In this document: piece after piece, positions 7,677 to 15,642 of the stretch
Position numbering within the stretch: position 1 is the first letter of the stretch
How the letters are laid out: every line of letters begins with the position of its first letter
Origin: Arthrobacter sp. B6
GTDB taxonomy: Bacteria; Actinomycetota; Actinomycetes; Actinomycetales; Micrococcaceae
Direction: 5' to 3'
Length of the DNA: 64,000 bases
Assembly (NCBI RefSeq): GCF_001663775.1
Contig: NZ_KV467169.1
Location: 1,048,141-1,112,140, forward strand
Made by a program: the position numbers and the translations under genes
The notes under the pieces: generated by a model
Database searches by the model: none
The model's input: the letters and a program-made list of their open reading frames with translations, nothing else
Told to the model about the DNA's origin: nothing

Positions 7677-9152
7677 GGCGCTGAGTTCGGCTTCCAGCCG
7701 CTCAAGGTCCGCGACGACGGCGGCGCGCTTGGGCGAGCGCGCCGGCAGCAGCTTGAGCGCGGCAGTCCGGACGTCGACGTCGTCCCTCGCCTCGGGAAGC
7801 GCGGCGTACTTGAGCAGGGTCTCGGCGCTGCCGTCGGTGAGCACCGCTTCGCGCATGAGCGAAGAGACCCGGTCGCGGAGGTCGATGATGCCCGGTGCCT
7901 CGGACCGCGGCAGCACGGCACCCCGGTAAATTTCCAGCGCGATGCGGTGGGCGCCGCGCTGCAGGCAGCTGAGCACCTGGCCGGTGTCCGGCACCAGGTC
8001 CATGCTGAGCTTGTACGGCCGGGATTCCGGAACTGCGGCCGGGCTGAGCTGCTGGAGGATCTTGCGCAGCCGGACCATTTCGGCGCGGAGGGTCATGGTG
8101 GAACCGTCGCCCGGGTAGAGCAGGACGCATATTTCCTCGGCGCTCAGCCCATCGGGGTGGGTGCTGAGCAGGGCCAGGATTTCGCTGTGCCGGGCGGACA
8201 GCGCCACGGTCTTGCCTTCGATGCTGAGCAAGGCCTGGTCGCGGCCCAGGAGCTGCAGGCTGTTGCGGTACAGGCTGCCTTCCTTGGCGCCGCCGCTGCC
8301 CTCTCCCCCGGCCGAACCTGCCCTTGCCTGGCCGGACCCTGACGCCGAACTGTTGTGCCGCCGTCGGGCCGGCCGGCTGGCAAGGGTTGCCGCCAGCTGG
8401 AGCCGCTCAACGCGCAGCTGCGCCTGCGCGGCAGCCACGGTGGCCTCGACGAGGGACAGCGTGTGGGGTGCCACCGCAGTGGCCTTGCCCGTGATGTCCA
8501 CAACGCCCAGCAGCGCGCCGGAATCCGGATCGTGGAACGGCACGGCGGTACAGCTCCAGGGGTGCACCGACCGCTGGTAGTGCTCCGCCCCGGAAATCTG
8601 GATGCCGCGGCCCAGGGCCAGGGCAGTTCCCGGAGCGCTGGTGCCCACCGTCGCCTCGGACCAGTCCGCACCGGGCACGAACATCATGCCTTCCGCGCGC
8701 CGCTGCAGGACAGGATCACCTTCGACCCAGAGCAGCCTGCCCACCTCGTCCCCCACGGCCACCAGCAGGCCGCTGTCATGGCTGGGCTGGACCAGGAGCT
8801 TGTGGATCACGGGCATGATGCTCGCCAGGGGATGCTGCCTGCGGTATTCCTCCAGCTCGTCCGTGTCCAGGGCGAGCGGCGCTTCAGGGTTGTCCGGGTT
8901 GGCCAGCAGTTGCGCAGACCGCTGCCAGGACTCACGGATCAGTTTGCGCAGGCCGGGGATTTCCTCTGCGCCGGGAAAGTCGGTGCCCGGAAAACCTGCA
9001 TGGGGAGGGTCCGTGCCCGGCGGGCCACTGAGGGTGCTGTCGCTGGCGAGGCGAGTCACGCCGTCGAGCCTTTCATGGCCCGCCAGGGCACTGCGCTGGA
9101 TCAGCCCCTCGGGGTCGTTGCCGGGAGCCGCCGGGTGGATCAGGTTCCTCAT
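7659..9152 (-). CDS. GAF-domain transcriptional regulator of the aldehyde dehydrogenase operon
   Basis: A 497-residue regulator. The middle (about residues 75-240) resembles the sensory part of AcoR-type proteins (GRLLWVEGDP, TNxPGTALA-like region, HPWSCTAVPFHDP). The C-terminal half has a winged-helix-like segment (SARHSEILALLSTHPDGLSAEEICVLLY). It has no sigma-54 AAA+ domain. An upstream start at 9296 would run through an inverted repeat at 9249-9313; ATG 9152 has a GGGAG Shine-Dalgarno and is preferred. It lies head to tail with the operon it probably activates. Confidence 0.85.
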   Translation of the reverse strand: MRNLIHPAAPGNDPEGLIQRSALAGHERLDGVTRLASDSTLSGPPGTDPPHAGFPGTDFPGAEEIPGLRKLIRESWQRSAQLLANPDNPEAPLALDTDELEEYRRQHPLASIMPVIHKLLVQPSHDSGLLVAVGDEVGRLLWVEGDPVLQRRAEGMMFVPGADWSEATVGTSAPGTALALGRGIQISGAEHYQRSVHPWSCTAVPFHDPDSGALLGVVDITGKATAVAPHTLSLVEATVAAAQAQLRVERLQLAATLASRPARRRHNSSASGSGQARAGSAGGEGSGGAKEGSLYRNSLQLLGRDQALLSIEGKTVALSARHSEILALLSTHPDGLSAEEICVLLYPGDGSTMTLRAEMVRLRKILQQLSPAAVPESRPYKLSMDLVPDTGQVLSCLQRGAHRIALEIYRGAVLPRSEAPGIIDLRDRVSSLMREAVLTDGSAETLLKYAALPEARDDVDVRTAALKLLPARSPKRAAVVADLERLEAELSASPPAP

Positions 9153-9248
9153 CGAACTCCCACTTAAGCTTGGCCTGCAGGCGCGGCGCAACGCCGACAG
9201 CCTGGGTGGGGCCAAGTCTAGCCCGGCTCCCCACACCCGCCTAGGGCA

Positions 9249-9313
9249 GGAGTTTTTGTCCAGATATGGCGGGTTCCGGGCAGCGGAGGTCGCCATAAGT
9301 GGACAAAAACTCC
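9249..9313. repeat. Long inverted repeat, family B
   Basis: Arms GGAGTTTTTGTCCA and TGGACAAAAACTCC extend to 23 nt with three mismatches around a 19-nt loop. It lies just past the stop of the ferredoxin-NADP reductase gene (9325). The copy at 29583-29647 is the same element in inverted orientation. Confidence 0.75.
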
Positions 9314-9324
9314 AAGAGGAGGGC

Positions 9325-10767
9325 TCAGCCGCGGGAGATGCTGATCATTTCCTCACGGGGAACCACCTTGATGCGTTCCCGAACGATGCCATCGGTCGCC
9401 TCCGAGGCAGTCCAGGCCGCGCCAAGGGCCGCCTCGTGGGCGTCGAGCTTATTCCAGCCCTCCCACGTGGTGTACTCGATGCCGCGCTCTTCCAGGAGCC
9501 TGATGATCGCCTGCGGATCCGGATTCTGGGCCGGGGGCAGGGTGAGGCGGTCCTCCAGCAGGAATCCGATGGTCTCCAGCGCATCGCCCTTGGTGTGGCC
9601 GATCAGGCCGACGGGACCCCGCTTGATCCAGCCGGTGGTGTAGATGCCGGGGACGGGGTTGCCGTCGGCGTCCAGCACACGGCCGCCTTCGTTGGGGACC
9701 ACGCCGCGCTTGGCGTCGTATTCAAGCTCGTCCAGGGCAGAGCCGTGGTAGCCGATGGCGCGGTACACGGCCTGCACGGGGTAGTCCACCATCTCGCCGG
9801 TACCCTTGACGTTGCCGGTGCCGTCCAGCTGCATCCGCTCAAACTTGATGCCTGCCACCTTCCCGGCCCCGCCGTTGTCGGCGTCCTCATAGATCTCCAC
9901 CGGGCTGTGCAGGAAGTGCAGGTGCAGGCGGCGGGAGGAGGGCTGCTCCGCTTCGGCGTGCTCCTCGACGAGCCAGTTGGTGAGCGTGTTCACCATGGTC
10001 TTGATCTGGTTGTTGCTGCGGATCGCTTCGTCGGACGCTTCGTCGAATTCGAAGTCCTCGGGGTACAGGACGATGTCCACGTCCTTCATGTGGCTCAGTT
10101 CGCGCAGCTCCAGCGGGGTGAACTTGACCTGGGCGGGGCCGCGGCGGCCGAAGACATGGACGTCGGTGACCGGTGAGTTTTTCAGGCCCTGGTAGACGTT
10201 GTCCGGGATTTCGGTGGTGAGCAGTTCATCGGCGTGCTTGACCAGCATCCGGGCCACGTCCAGCGCCACGTTGCCGTTGCCGATCACTGCGATCTCCTTG
10301 GCGTCCAGCGGCCATTCGCGGGGAACGTCCGGGTGTCCGTCGTACCAGGAGACGAAGTCCGCGCCGCCGAACGAGCCGTCCAGGTCGATGCCGGGGATGT
10401 CCAGGTCCGCGTCCTTGATGGCGCCGGTGGAAAAGATCACGGCATCGTAGAAGGCGCGGAAGTCATGCAGCGTGAGGTCCCGGCCATAGGTGACGTTGCC
10501 CAGGAAGCGGATGTCGCCGCGGTCCAGGACCTTGTGCAGGGCGTTCACGATGCCCTTGATGCGGGGATGGTCCGGGGCCACGCCGTAACGGATGAGGCCA
10601 TACGGCGCCGGGTAGGCCTCGAACAGGTCGATGCTGACCTCGAAGTCGCCGCCCTTGACCTCGTTGGACTTGGTGAGGATGTCCGCGGCGTAAACCCCTG
10701 CCGGCCCGGCGCCGATAATGGCGACGCGGAGGGGACGTTTGGAGCTGGTTTCGCCTGGGTTGGACAC
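9325..10767 (-). CDS. fprA: Ferredoxin/adrenodoxin-type NADP reductase (copy 1)
   Basis: FAD flavoenzyme of 480 residues that shuttles electrons between NADP(H) and ferredoxin. It has an N-terminal FAD fold (IIGAGPAGVYAADIL, residues 16-30), the conserved PAPYGLIRYGVAPDHP segment, and an NADP-binding GNGNVALDVARML. The GTG start follows AGAAGGG. A second FprA-like gene at 33110-34576 is very similar over its whole length. Adjacent genes give no partner ferredoxin, so the physiological acceptor of this copy is open. Confidence 0.93.
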   Translation of the reverse strand: MSNPGETSSKRPLRVAIIGAGPAGVYAADILTKSNEVKGGDFEVSIDLFEAYPAPYGLIRYGVAPDHPRIKGIVNALHKVLDRGDIRFLGNVTYGRDLTLHDFRAFYDAVIFSTGAIKDADLDIPGIDLDGSFGGADFVSWYDGHPDVPREWPLDAKEIAVIGNGNVALDVARMLVKHADELLTTEIPDNVYQGLKNSPVTDVHVFGRRGPAQVKFTPLELRELSHMKDVDIVLYPEDFEFDEASDEAIRSNNQIKTMVNTLTNWLVEEHAEAEQPSSRRLHLHFLHSPVEIYEDADNGGAGKVAGIKFERMQLDGTGNVKGTGEMVDYPVQAVYRAIGYHGSALDELEYDAKRGVVPNEGGRVLDADGNPVPGIYTTGWIKRGPVGLIGHTKGDALETIGFLLEDRLTLPPAQNPDPQAIIRLLEERGIEYTTWEGWNKLDAHEAALGAAWTASEATDGIVRERIKVVPREEMISISRG

Positions 10768-10884
10768 CGGGAGCCCTTCTGGAACGAGGAAAATGCGAGT
10801 TGGTAGCTCACAATGCAGTCAGTTAGCGCAATTCCCCATTCTAAATGTCAGCGGCGCGTGACGGGGCAACCCGTGACGCAGGCC

Positions 10885-11883
10885 TCAGCCGCTTTTAGGC
10901 AGCGGAACAACATCCCCTTCGCGGTACAGCAGCGCCCGCAGCTCGGCCTCGGCCGAGGCCACCCGCCTGGGGTCGATGGTCTCCCCGGCTGCGAAGTGGT
11001 CCAGCAGCCGCGGATCCACGTAGCTTTTGCGCGCGATCGACGGCGTGTTCCCCAGTACCGCGGCGGCCTCCATCATGGCTACGCTGACAGCCCGCTTCCG
11101 GGCAGCCACCGTTTTCTGCGGGCCGCTTCGGGCCAGGCTGACCGCGGCGGCGACAGTGCCGCGCAGCGTGCGGAAGTCCTTGGCCGTGAAGTCCGAGCCC
11201 GTGCGTTCCTTGACATAGCCGTTGATGTCCGCACTGGTGACCGGATGCCAGGCGCGGCCATTCTTGAAGGCGAGCAGCCGCGCGTTGCCGCCCCGCCGCT
11301 TGAGCGTCCGCACCAGGGCGGCAAGGTCGGCGTCGTAGATTTCCGATTCCCAGTCCTTGCCGCTCTTGGCCGGAAACCTCAGCTCCAGGCAGTCCTTCCG
11401 GACGCGGACGTGGGCGCACAGGAGCGTGGCCAGGCCGTGGCTGCCGTTCTCATTGGTGTACCGCTCCGAGCCCACCCGCAGGGATCCGCTGTCCAGCATC
11501 CGGAAGGCCGCCGCCAGGACGCGCTCCCGGCTGTGGCCCTCGCTTCGCAGGTCCAGGGTGACCAGGCGCCGGGCGGTCGGCAGGGACTCAGCCAACTGCA
11601 GGGCACGGTCGAACTTCAAGCGGTCCTTCCGCTCCCGCCATTCGGGGTGGTAGATGTACTGCCGCCGGCCCACGGCGTCGAGGCCCGTTGCCTGGATGTG
11701 CCCGTTGTCGAACGGTGCGATCCATACGTCCGTCCAGGCCGGCGGGATGCCGATGCCCTCAAGCCTGTCCCGGACCGGCCCCGGGGGCAGTGTGGATCCG
11801 TCCAGGTCCCGGTAGCTGAAGCCCTTCCCGGCGGCCACCCGGCGGTAGCCGCGGCCGGAGGCGTTGCTGCGGCGGAGCCTCAT
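10885..11883 (-). CDS. DNA topoisomerase IB (poxvirus/eukaryote-like)
   Basis: Type IB topoisomerase of 332 residues that relaxes supercoils through a 3'-phosphotyrosyl link. The N-terminal part shows FSYRDLDGS, PPAWTDVWIAP, QYIYHPEWRERKDRLKFDR; the C-terminal domain has SEGHSRERVLAAA, DFRTLRGT, and the terminal NTPSIARKSYVDPRLL region holding the probable active Tyr. ATG 11883 follows AGGAGG and is preferred to an in-frame start at 12042, which would overlap the divergent rarD gene. The promoter carries a GTATGCTTGC motif shared with two other genes. Confidence 0.92.
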   Translation of the reverse strand: MRLRRSNASGRGYRRVAAGKGFSYRDLDGSTLPPGPVRDRLEGIGIPPAWTDVWIAPFDNGHIQATGLDAVGRRQYIYHPEWRERKDRLKFDRALQLAESLPTARRLVTLDLRSEGHSRERVLAAAFRMLDSGSLRVGSERYTNENGSHGLATLLCAHVRVRKDCLELRFPAKSGKDWESEIYDADLAALVRTLKRRGGNARLLAFKNGRAWHPVTSADINGYVKERTGSDFTAKDFRTLRGTVAAAVSLARSGPQKTVAARKRAVSVAMMEAAAVLGNTPSIARKSYVDPRLLDHFAAGETIDPRRVASAEAELRALLYREGDVVPLPKSG

Positions 11884-11976
11884 GCCGCTGCCTCCTGCCG
11901 GTTCATCCTTGTCATAAAAGCAAGCATACTGATTAGTTGCTGGAATACCTGTCCACCGACTGGTGTTATTGGTTAG

Positions 11977-13002
11977 GTGCCTACTCCCGACGGATCCGCG
12001 TCCTCCTCCGCAGCCAGCGCCCCGGTGGCTTCGGCCCGGCAAACGTCGTCCAAGCCGGGCGTGCCGGCTCCAGGGCTCAAGGCGGTGGATAAGGAGACGA
12101 CGGCGGGAATCGCCTTCGGGATCGGGGCTTACGGCCTGTGGGGGCTGCTCCCCGTCTATTTCTTTGTCCTGCAGCCAGCCGGAGCGGTGGAAATCGTGGC
12201 CAACCGGGTGGTCTGGTCGCTGATTTTCTGTGCCCTCCTCATCACGGCCACCCGCTCGTGGCGGGCCCTCGTCGGGGCCTTCCGCGACCGCTCGGTGTTC
12301 GCCACGCTGGCCATCGCTGCCGTCCTGATCGCGGTGAACTGGCTGACTTACACGTACGGCGTGACCACCGGCCAGGCAGTCGAAGCTTCGCTGGGCTACT
12401 TCATCAACCCGCTGGTATCAGTGCTGCTCGGCGTGTTCGTGCTGAAGGAGAAGCTGCGTCCGCTGCAGTGGACCGCCGTCGGAATCGGGTTTGTTGCTGT
12501 AGGCGTGCTGACGCTGTCCTACGGGAAACTTCCGTGGATTGCCCTGACGCTCGCAGTGAGTTTCGGCCTCTACGGCTTCGTGAAGAAGCGCGTGGGCCCC
12601 AGGGTCGACGCCGTGACCAGCCTCAGCGTTGAAACGATGATCCTGGCGCCGCTGGCTGCCGCCACCATGGTGTGGCTGGGCGTGAGCGGCGCGGCCACTC
12701 TGACCACTGAGGGTCCCGGGCACTTCTGGCTCTTGCTGGCCTCCGGTGTCATCACTGCGGTGCCACTGCTGTTCTTCGGGGCCTCAGCACGGCGGCTCCC
12801 GATGACCACCATCGGGCTCCTGCAGTACTTCGCGCCGGTTCTGCAATTTATTGTGGCGCTCGTGGTGTTCCGGGAAGCCATGACCCTGGACCGCTGGCTC
12901 GGCTTCGGCGTGGTATGGCTGGCGCTGCTGGTGCTCACCGTGGACATGCTCCGCGCCGCACGCAAGAACTCCGTTGCGAAGAGGCGCACGCTCACTTCAT
13001 AA
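11977..13002 (+). CDS. rarD: RarD-type EamA permease
   Basis: Drug/metabolite-transporter superfamily membrane protein, 341 residues with about ten transmembrane helices starting near residue 43 (FGIGAYGLWGLLPVYFF, the hallmark RarD opening). The conserved WLTYTYGV near residue 119 and EASLGYFINPLVSVLLGV near 137 are present. About 40 residues before the first helix are polar and unusual in length, so a start inside them is possible. GTG 11977 lacks a clear ribosome site. Substrate is unknown. Confidence 0.88.
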   Translation: MPTPDGSASSSAASAPVASARQTSSKPGVPAPGLKAVDKETTAGIAFGIGAYGLWGLLPVYFFVLQPAGAVEIVANRVVWSLIFCALLITATRSWRALVGAFRDRSVFATLAIAAVLIAVNWLTYTYGVTTGQAVEASLGYFINPLVSVLLGVFVLKEKLRPLQWTAVGIGFVAVGVLTLSYGKLPWIALTLAVSFGLYGFVKKRVGPRVDAVTSLSVETMILAPLAAATMVWLGVSGAATLTTEGPGHFWLLLASGVITAVPLLFFGASARRLPMTTIGLLQYFAPVLQFIVALVVFREAMTLDRWLGFGVVWLALLVLTVDMLRAARKNSVAKRRTLTS

Positions 13003-13031
13003 AAAACGCTGGATGGTGGGGGCTGGGCCCG

Positions 13032-13835
13032 CTACTCTCCGACGGCGTCCACCTTGTCCGACCAGTACGACGGCAGGCTGTCGTACGGATTCGGTTCCAC
13101 GTCGTCGGTCACGTAGATCTCGGTCGCCCCGTGTTGCCGGGCGCGCTCCATTACCTCCTCGAGCCGGTCCTGCGGAACATCACTGATGATGTGCCACACA
13201 TCGGCGCGCGTCTCCGTGCGGAGCCACTCGGGGGGCTCCCGGGAGTTGAAGTAGGCGTCCGCCGGATCCTCGAACGTCACAATGGCATCGGCGAACTCAA
13301 AGTAGCCGCGGTCGGGGACTATCCCCGGGTTGAGTACCGCGATTCCCCCGGAATCGTGGACCATGGCGGCGTAGTCCTCGTAGGTGCCGACCTCCTCGGG
13401 AACAGCTGCCGCCTCGTCCAGGAAGATGTTGTTAACGCCATACCACTCCCGCCAGCGGTCGATCTCCTGCGTGACCGCCGCCTGGTCCCGATCGCCCCAC
13501 CCGGTCTTGACGTAGCCCAGCACCCGGACGCCTGCATCGTGCAGGGTCCCGATCAACTGGATGTGCCGTTCGGATACTGCTGCCCCGGGTCCGCTGTTGG
13601 GGTTAACGATGACGTCGCGGACCTGTGGCGCAGCCTCAATCACGGACTGCCAATAGTCCGAGCCCGTCGGGTAAACGTAGCCGGGGACGGCGATGTACAG
13701 CTCCCCCTCCCCTGCTGGCGGGAACGTGGGAGGTGGAGCCGGGTCGCCCACCCCGCATCCGGCTAACAGGCAGAGCAGGGCGAACGCCGAAACGGCAGCA
13801 GCAAGGCGTTTGCGACGGAACGCAGCGCGTGTCAC
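13032..13835 (-). CDS. Spherulin-4/GH135-like lipoprotein of the Pel-like operon
   Basis: A 267-residue exported lipoprotein of the spherulation-specific family 4 (GH135) fold, whose studied members cut galactosaminogalactan. Lipobox LAGC gives Cys27 as the lipidation site. Barrel motifs are AVPGYVYP (49-56), VNPNSGPG (77-84), GYVKTGWGDR (107-116) and NNIFLDE, whose adjacent Asp140-Glu141 match the family's acidic active-site pair. GTG overlaps the upstream stop by 4 nt (GTGA), so it is the last gene of the operon. Probably a surface hydrolase acting on the operon's own polymer (inference). Confidence 0.85.
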   Translation of the reverse strand: MTRAAFRRKRLAAAVSAFALLCLLAGCGVGDPAPPPTFPPAGEGELYIAVPGYVYPTGSDYWQSVIEAAPQVRDVIVNPNSGPGAAVSERHIQLIGTLHDAGVRVLGYVKTGWGDRDQAAVTQEIDRWREWYGVNNIFLDEAAAVPEEVGTYEDYAAMVHDSGGIAVLNPGIVPDRGYFEFADAIVTFEDPADAYFNSREPPEWLRTETRADVWHIISDVPQDRLEEVMERARQHGATEIYVTDDVEPNPYDSLPSYWSDKVDAVGE

Positions 13836-14635
13836 CGTCCGTCCGCAAGGACTGCCGGGGGCCTGATCAGGACGTTGTCCGTGCAGCAGTAGACGGGGTC
13901 GGTGAGGTGGAAGGCATCGATATGGTACCCCTGCAGCACGGCCAACACCTGTGCCGTCAGGACGTCGGCGTACTGCAGGTCCCGGCTCGTGGCTGTCTCG
14001 TAGAGGGTGATCCCCAGACTCGCTTTGTACCTCGCCATCTTCGCCAGCTTCGGCTTGTACGTGGCCGGCGCCAGGAACAGGCCGTCGGACAGCACGTCAT
14101 TCTCCCCCAGGTAGCCGTCCCCCGGGCCCATGGTTGCGGAGCGGGCCAGGACGTCGTCGGGACTCCATGCGTTCGCCAGTACGCTCAGCCCCAGCGAGTG
14201 CGCGTACCGCACCACGGCGTCGAACCGGGCCCGGGTCACCCCGTAATCAGCACCGGCGCAGTCGAGAAGCACTCCACGGGCGCCGAGCCTGCGCCACGCG
14301 TCGAGGCGTTCGCGCAGCTCGGCCAGGGAATGGTTCGGCTCCCCGTCGCCCACGCCAACGCTGACGTACCCGTACGGAACTCCCCCGCGGGCAGCGACCC
14401 CCGCCATGATCGGGGCAGCCAGGGGATCGCCTTCCGGCGTCGCGGTGTCGTCACCGAACACCACTACGCCGTAGCCGTCGAATGCGGCGACGGCCCGGGC
14501 CACCTTGCCGCGGGCGCCGTTCACGTAGCTCGGCCACCCGTAGTAGATGGCAAAGGGCCGGATCGTCCTGGCCTGCTCGGACGTAGCCACGGCCCCGGAG
14601 CCAGCTTTACGGGCGCCGAACTTCCAGGCCATCAT
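13832..14635 (-). CDS. PelA-hydrolase-like (GH114/GH166-type) TIM-barrel protein
   Basis: A 267-residue protein with the layout of the PelA hydrolase/GH114 barrel: FAIYYGWPSYV near residue 28, GYGVVVFGDD near 54, GYVSVGVGD near 89, and RGVLLDCAGADYG near 119, where the acidic residue after the fourth strand would be catalytic. No signal peptide or lipobox is visible at the ATG/ATG start pair, which is odd for a polymer hydrolase. It overlaps both neighbours by 4 nt. The family assignment rests on motif spacing, not on a search. Confidence 0.72.
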   Translation of the reverse strand: MMAWKFGARKAGSGAVATSEQARTIRPFAIYYGWPSYVNGARGKVARAVAAFDGYGVVVFGDDTATPEGDPLAAPIMAGVAARGGVPYGYVSVGVGDGEPNHSLAELRERLDAWRRLGARGVLLDCAGADYGVTRARFDAVVRYAHSLGLSVLANAWSPDDVLARSATMGPGDGYLGENDVLSDGLFLAPATYKPKLAKMARYKASLGITLYETATSRDLQYADVLTAQVLAVLQGYHIDAFHLTDPVYCCTDNVLIRPPAVLADGR

Positions 14636-15642
14636 TTCGAGACCAACTGAAGCTCATCGCCGCCTGCGTAATCGAAGGCCCCCAGACGGACGGGCTCGCG
14701 GCCCGGTTCGGTGATCTCCAGCGTTCCCCGGCCCTTGGCGGCGTAGGGCGGCAGTTCCAAGGCGGCCAGGCCGCCGGTGCTGGCCGCTGTCTCGCCCACC
14801 ACACCACCGGCGTCGTCGACGAGCCTCACGCCGGCGCCGTCGGGCACGCCGGTCAGCAGCAAGTGGTCGTCCTCCACCACCCAGAAGTCCTGGAATGAAG
14901 AAGCGTAGGGCGTCTGTACGGCCTGTACCTCAAGGTACGGCTGGAATGGGGCCTCCATCTCCAAGGAGAGCTCGTCCGAGTGGAACACCTGCTCGTTGCC
15001 GAACCAGACCGTCAGGGTGCGCCGGCCGTCCGTGCGGAGGGTGACGTCGCGGGTGTCCGGCTCGTCGATTGAAGGCGTGGTGCCCCAGTAGTAGACGAAC
15101 TCGGCGTTCCTCACGTGCCCGTGCATGTACCCCACCCTCCATGAGGTCATCCCGGCTGTGCTGTCGGCAGAGATCACGATGAAGTTGATAAGGCCTGTGA
15201 CCTTGGTGTTGGCCGTCTGGACGGCGAACACCGCTTGGCCGACCTCCGTGGGCGACTGAACCTGTCCGGGTTGTTTCGACATCCGCACATGGAAGATGCT
15301 GGTCTCCGGATACGCGTCGTGGGTGACAGCGAAATAGCCTTTGTGGGTCGTGGCCTCCGGCGGCGGGTCCACCCCCACCTCGAGGCCGTCGTCCGTGGCG
15401 CGCACGAACGCGCGGGCGGGGTCGGTGTCCCCGTTGAACTCGTAGGTGTCCTGCACATCCCGGGCCGGGACGGCCTTGTTGAAGGGATCGTGGATGAGGA
15501 TGCCTTCGGTGGTCCGCAGCAGCTGCCACTGACCGGAGGAAGCGATTGGTTCAGGGGCCTCCCCGGTCCGCGCGACGGCGATTCCGGCGCCGGTGAGCGC
15601 AAGGGCGGCGACGGCGGCAAGGATGGTCTTGGAAATTTTCAT
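14632..15642 (-). CDS. Exported beta-rich protein of the Pel-like operon
   Basis: A 336-residue protein with a typical signal peptide (MKISKTILAAVAALALTGAGIAVA). The mature part is rich in beta-strand patterns: FAVTHDAYPETSIFHVRMS, GLINFIVISAD, and an aromatic VYYWGTTPS segment near residue 185. This suggests a lectin/glucanase-like jelly roll. I do not recognise the family. It overlaps pelG by one base (TGATG), so it is expressed with the synthase genes. It could bind, retain or guide the exported polysaccharide (inference). Confidence 0.75.
   Translation of the reverse strand: MKISKTILAAVAALALTGAGIAVARTGEAPEPIASSGQWQLLRTTEGILIHDPFNKAVPARDVQDTYEFNGDTDPARAFVRATDDGLEVGVDPPPEATTHKGYFAVTHDAYPETSIFHVRMSKQPGQVQSPTEVGQAVFAVQTANTKVTGLINFIVISADSTAGMTSWRVGYMHGHVRNAEFVYYWGTTPSIDEPDTRDVTLRTDGRRTLTVWFGNEQVFHSDELSLEMEAPFQPYLEVQAVQTPYASSFQDFWVVEDDHLLLTGVPDGAGVRLVDDAGGVVGETAASTGGLAALELPPYAAKGRGTLEITEPGREPVRLGAFDYAGGDELQLVSK

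Noticed and set aside
9153..9296. Longer N-terminus for the GAF regulator
   Set aside because: The extra region contains a family B inverted repeat that ends the upstream gene, and ATG 9152 has its own ribosome site.
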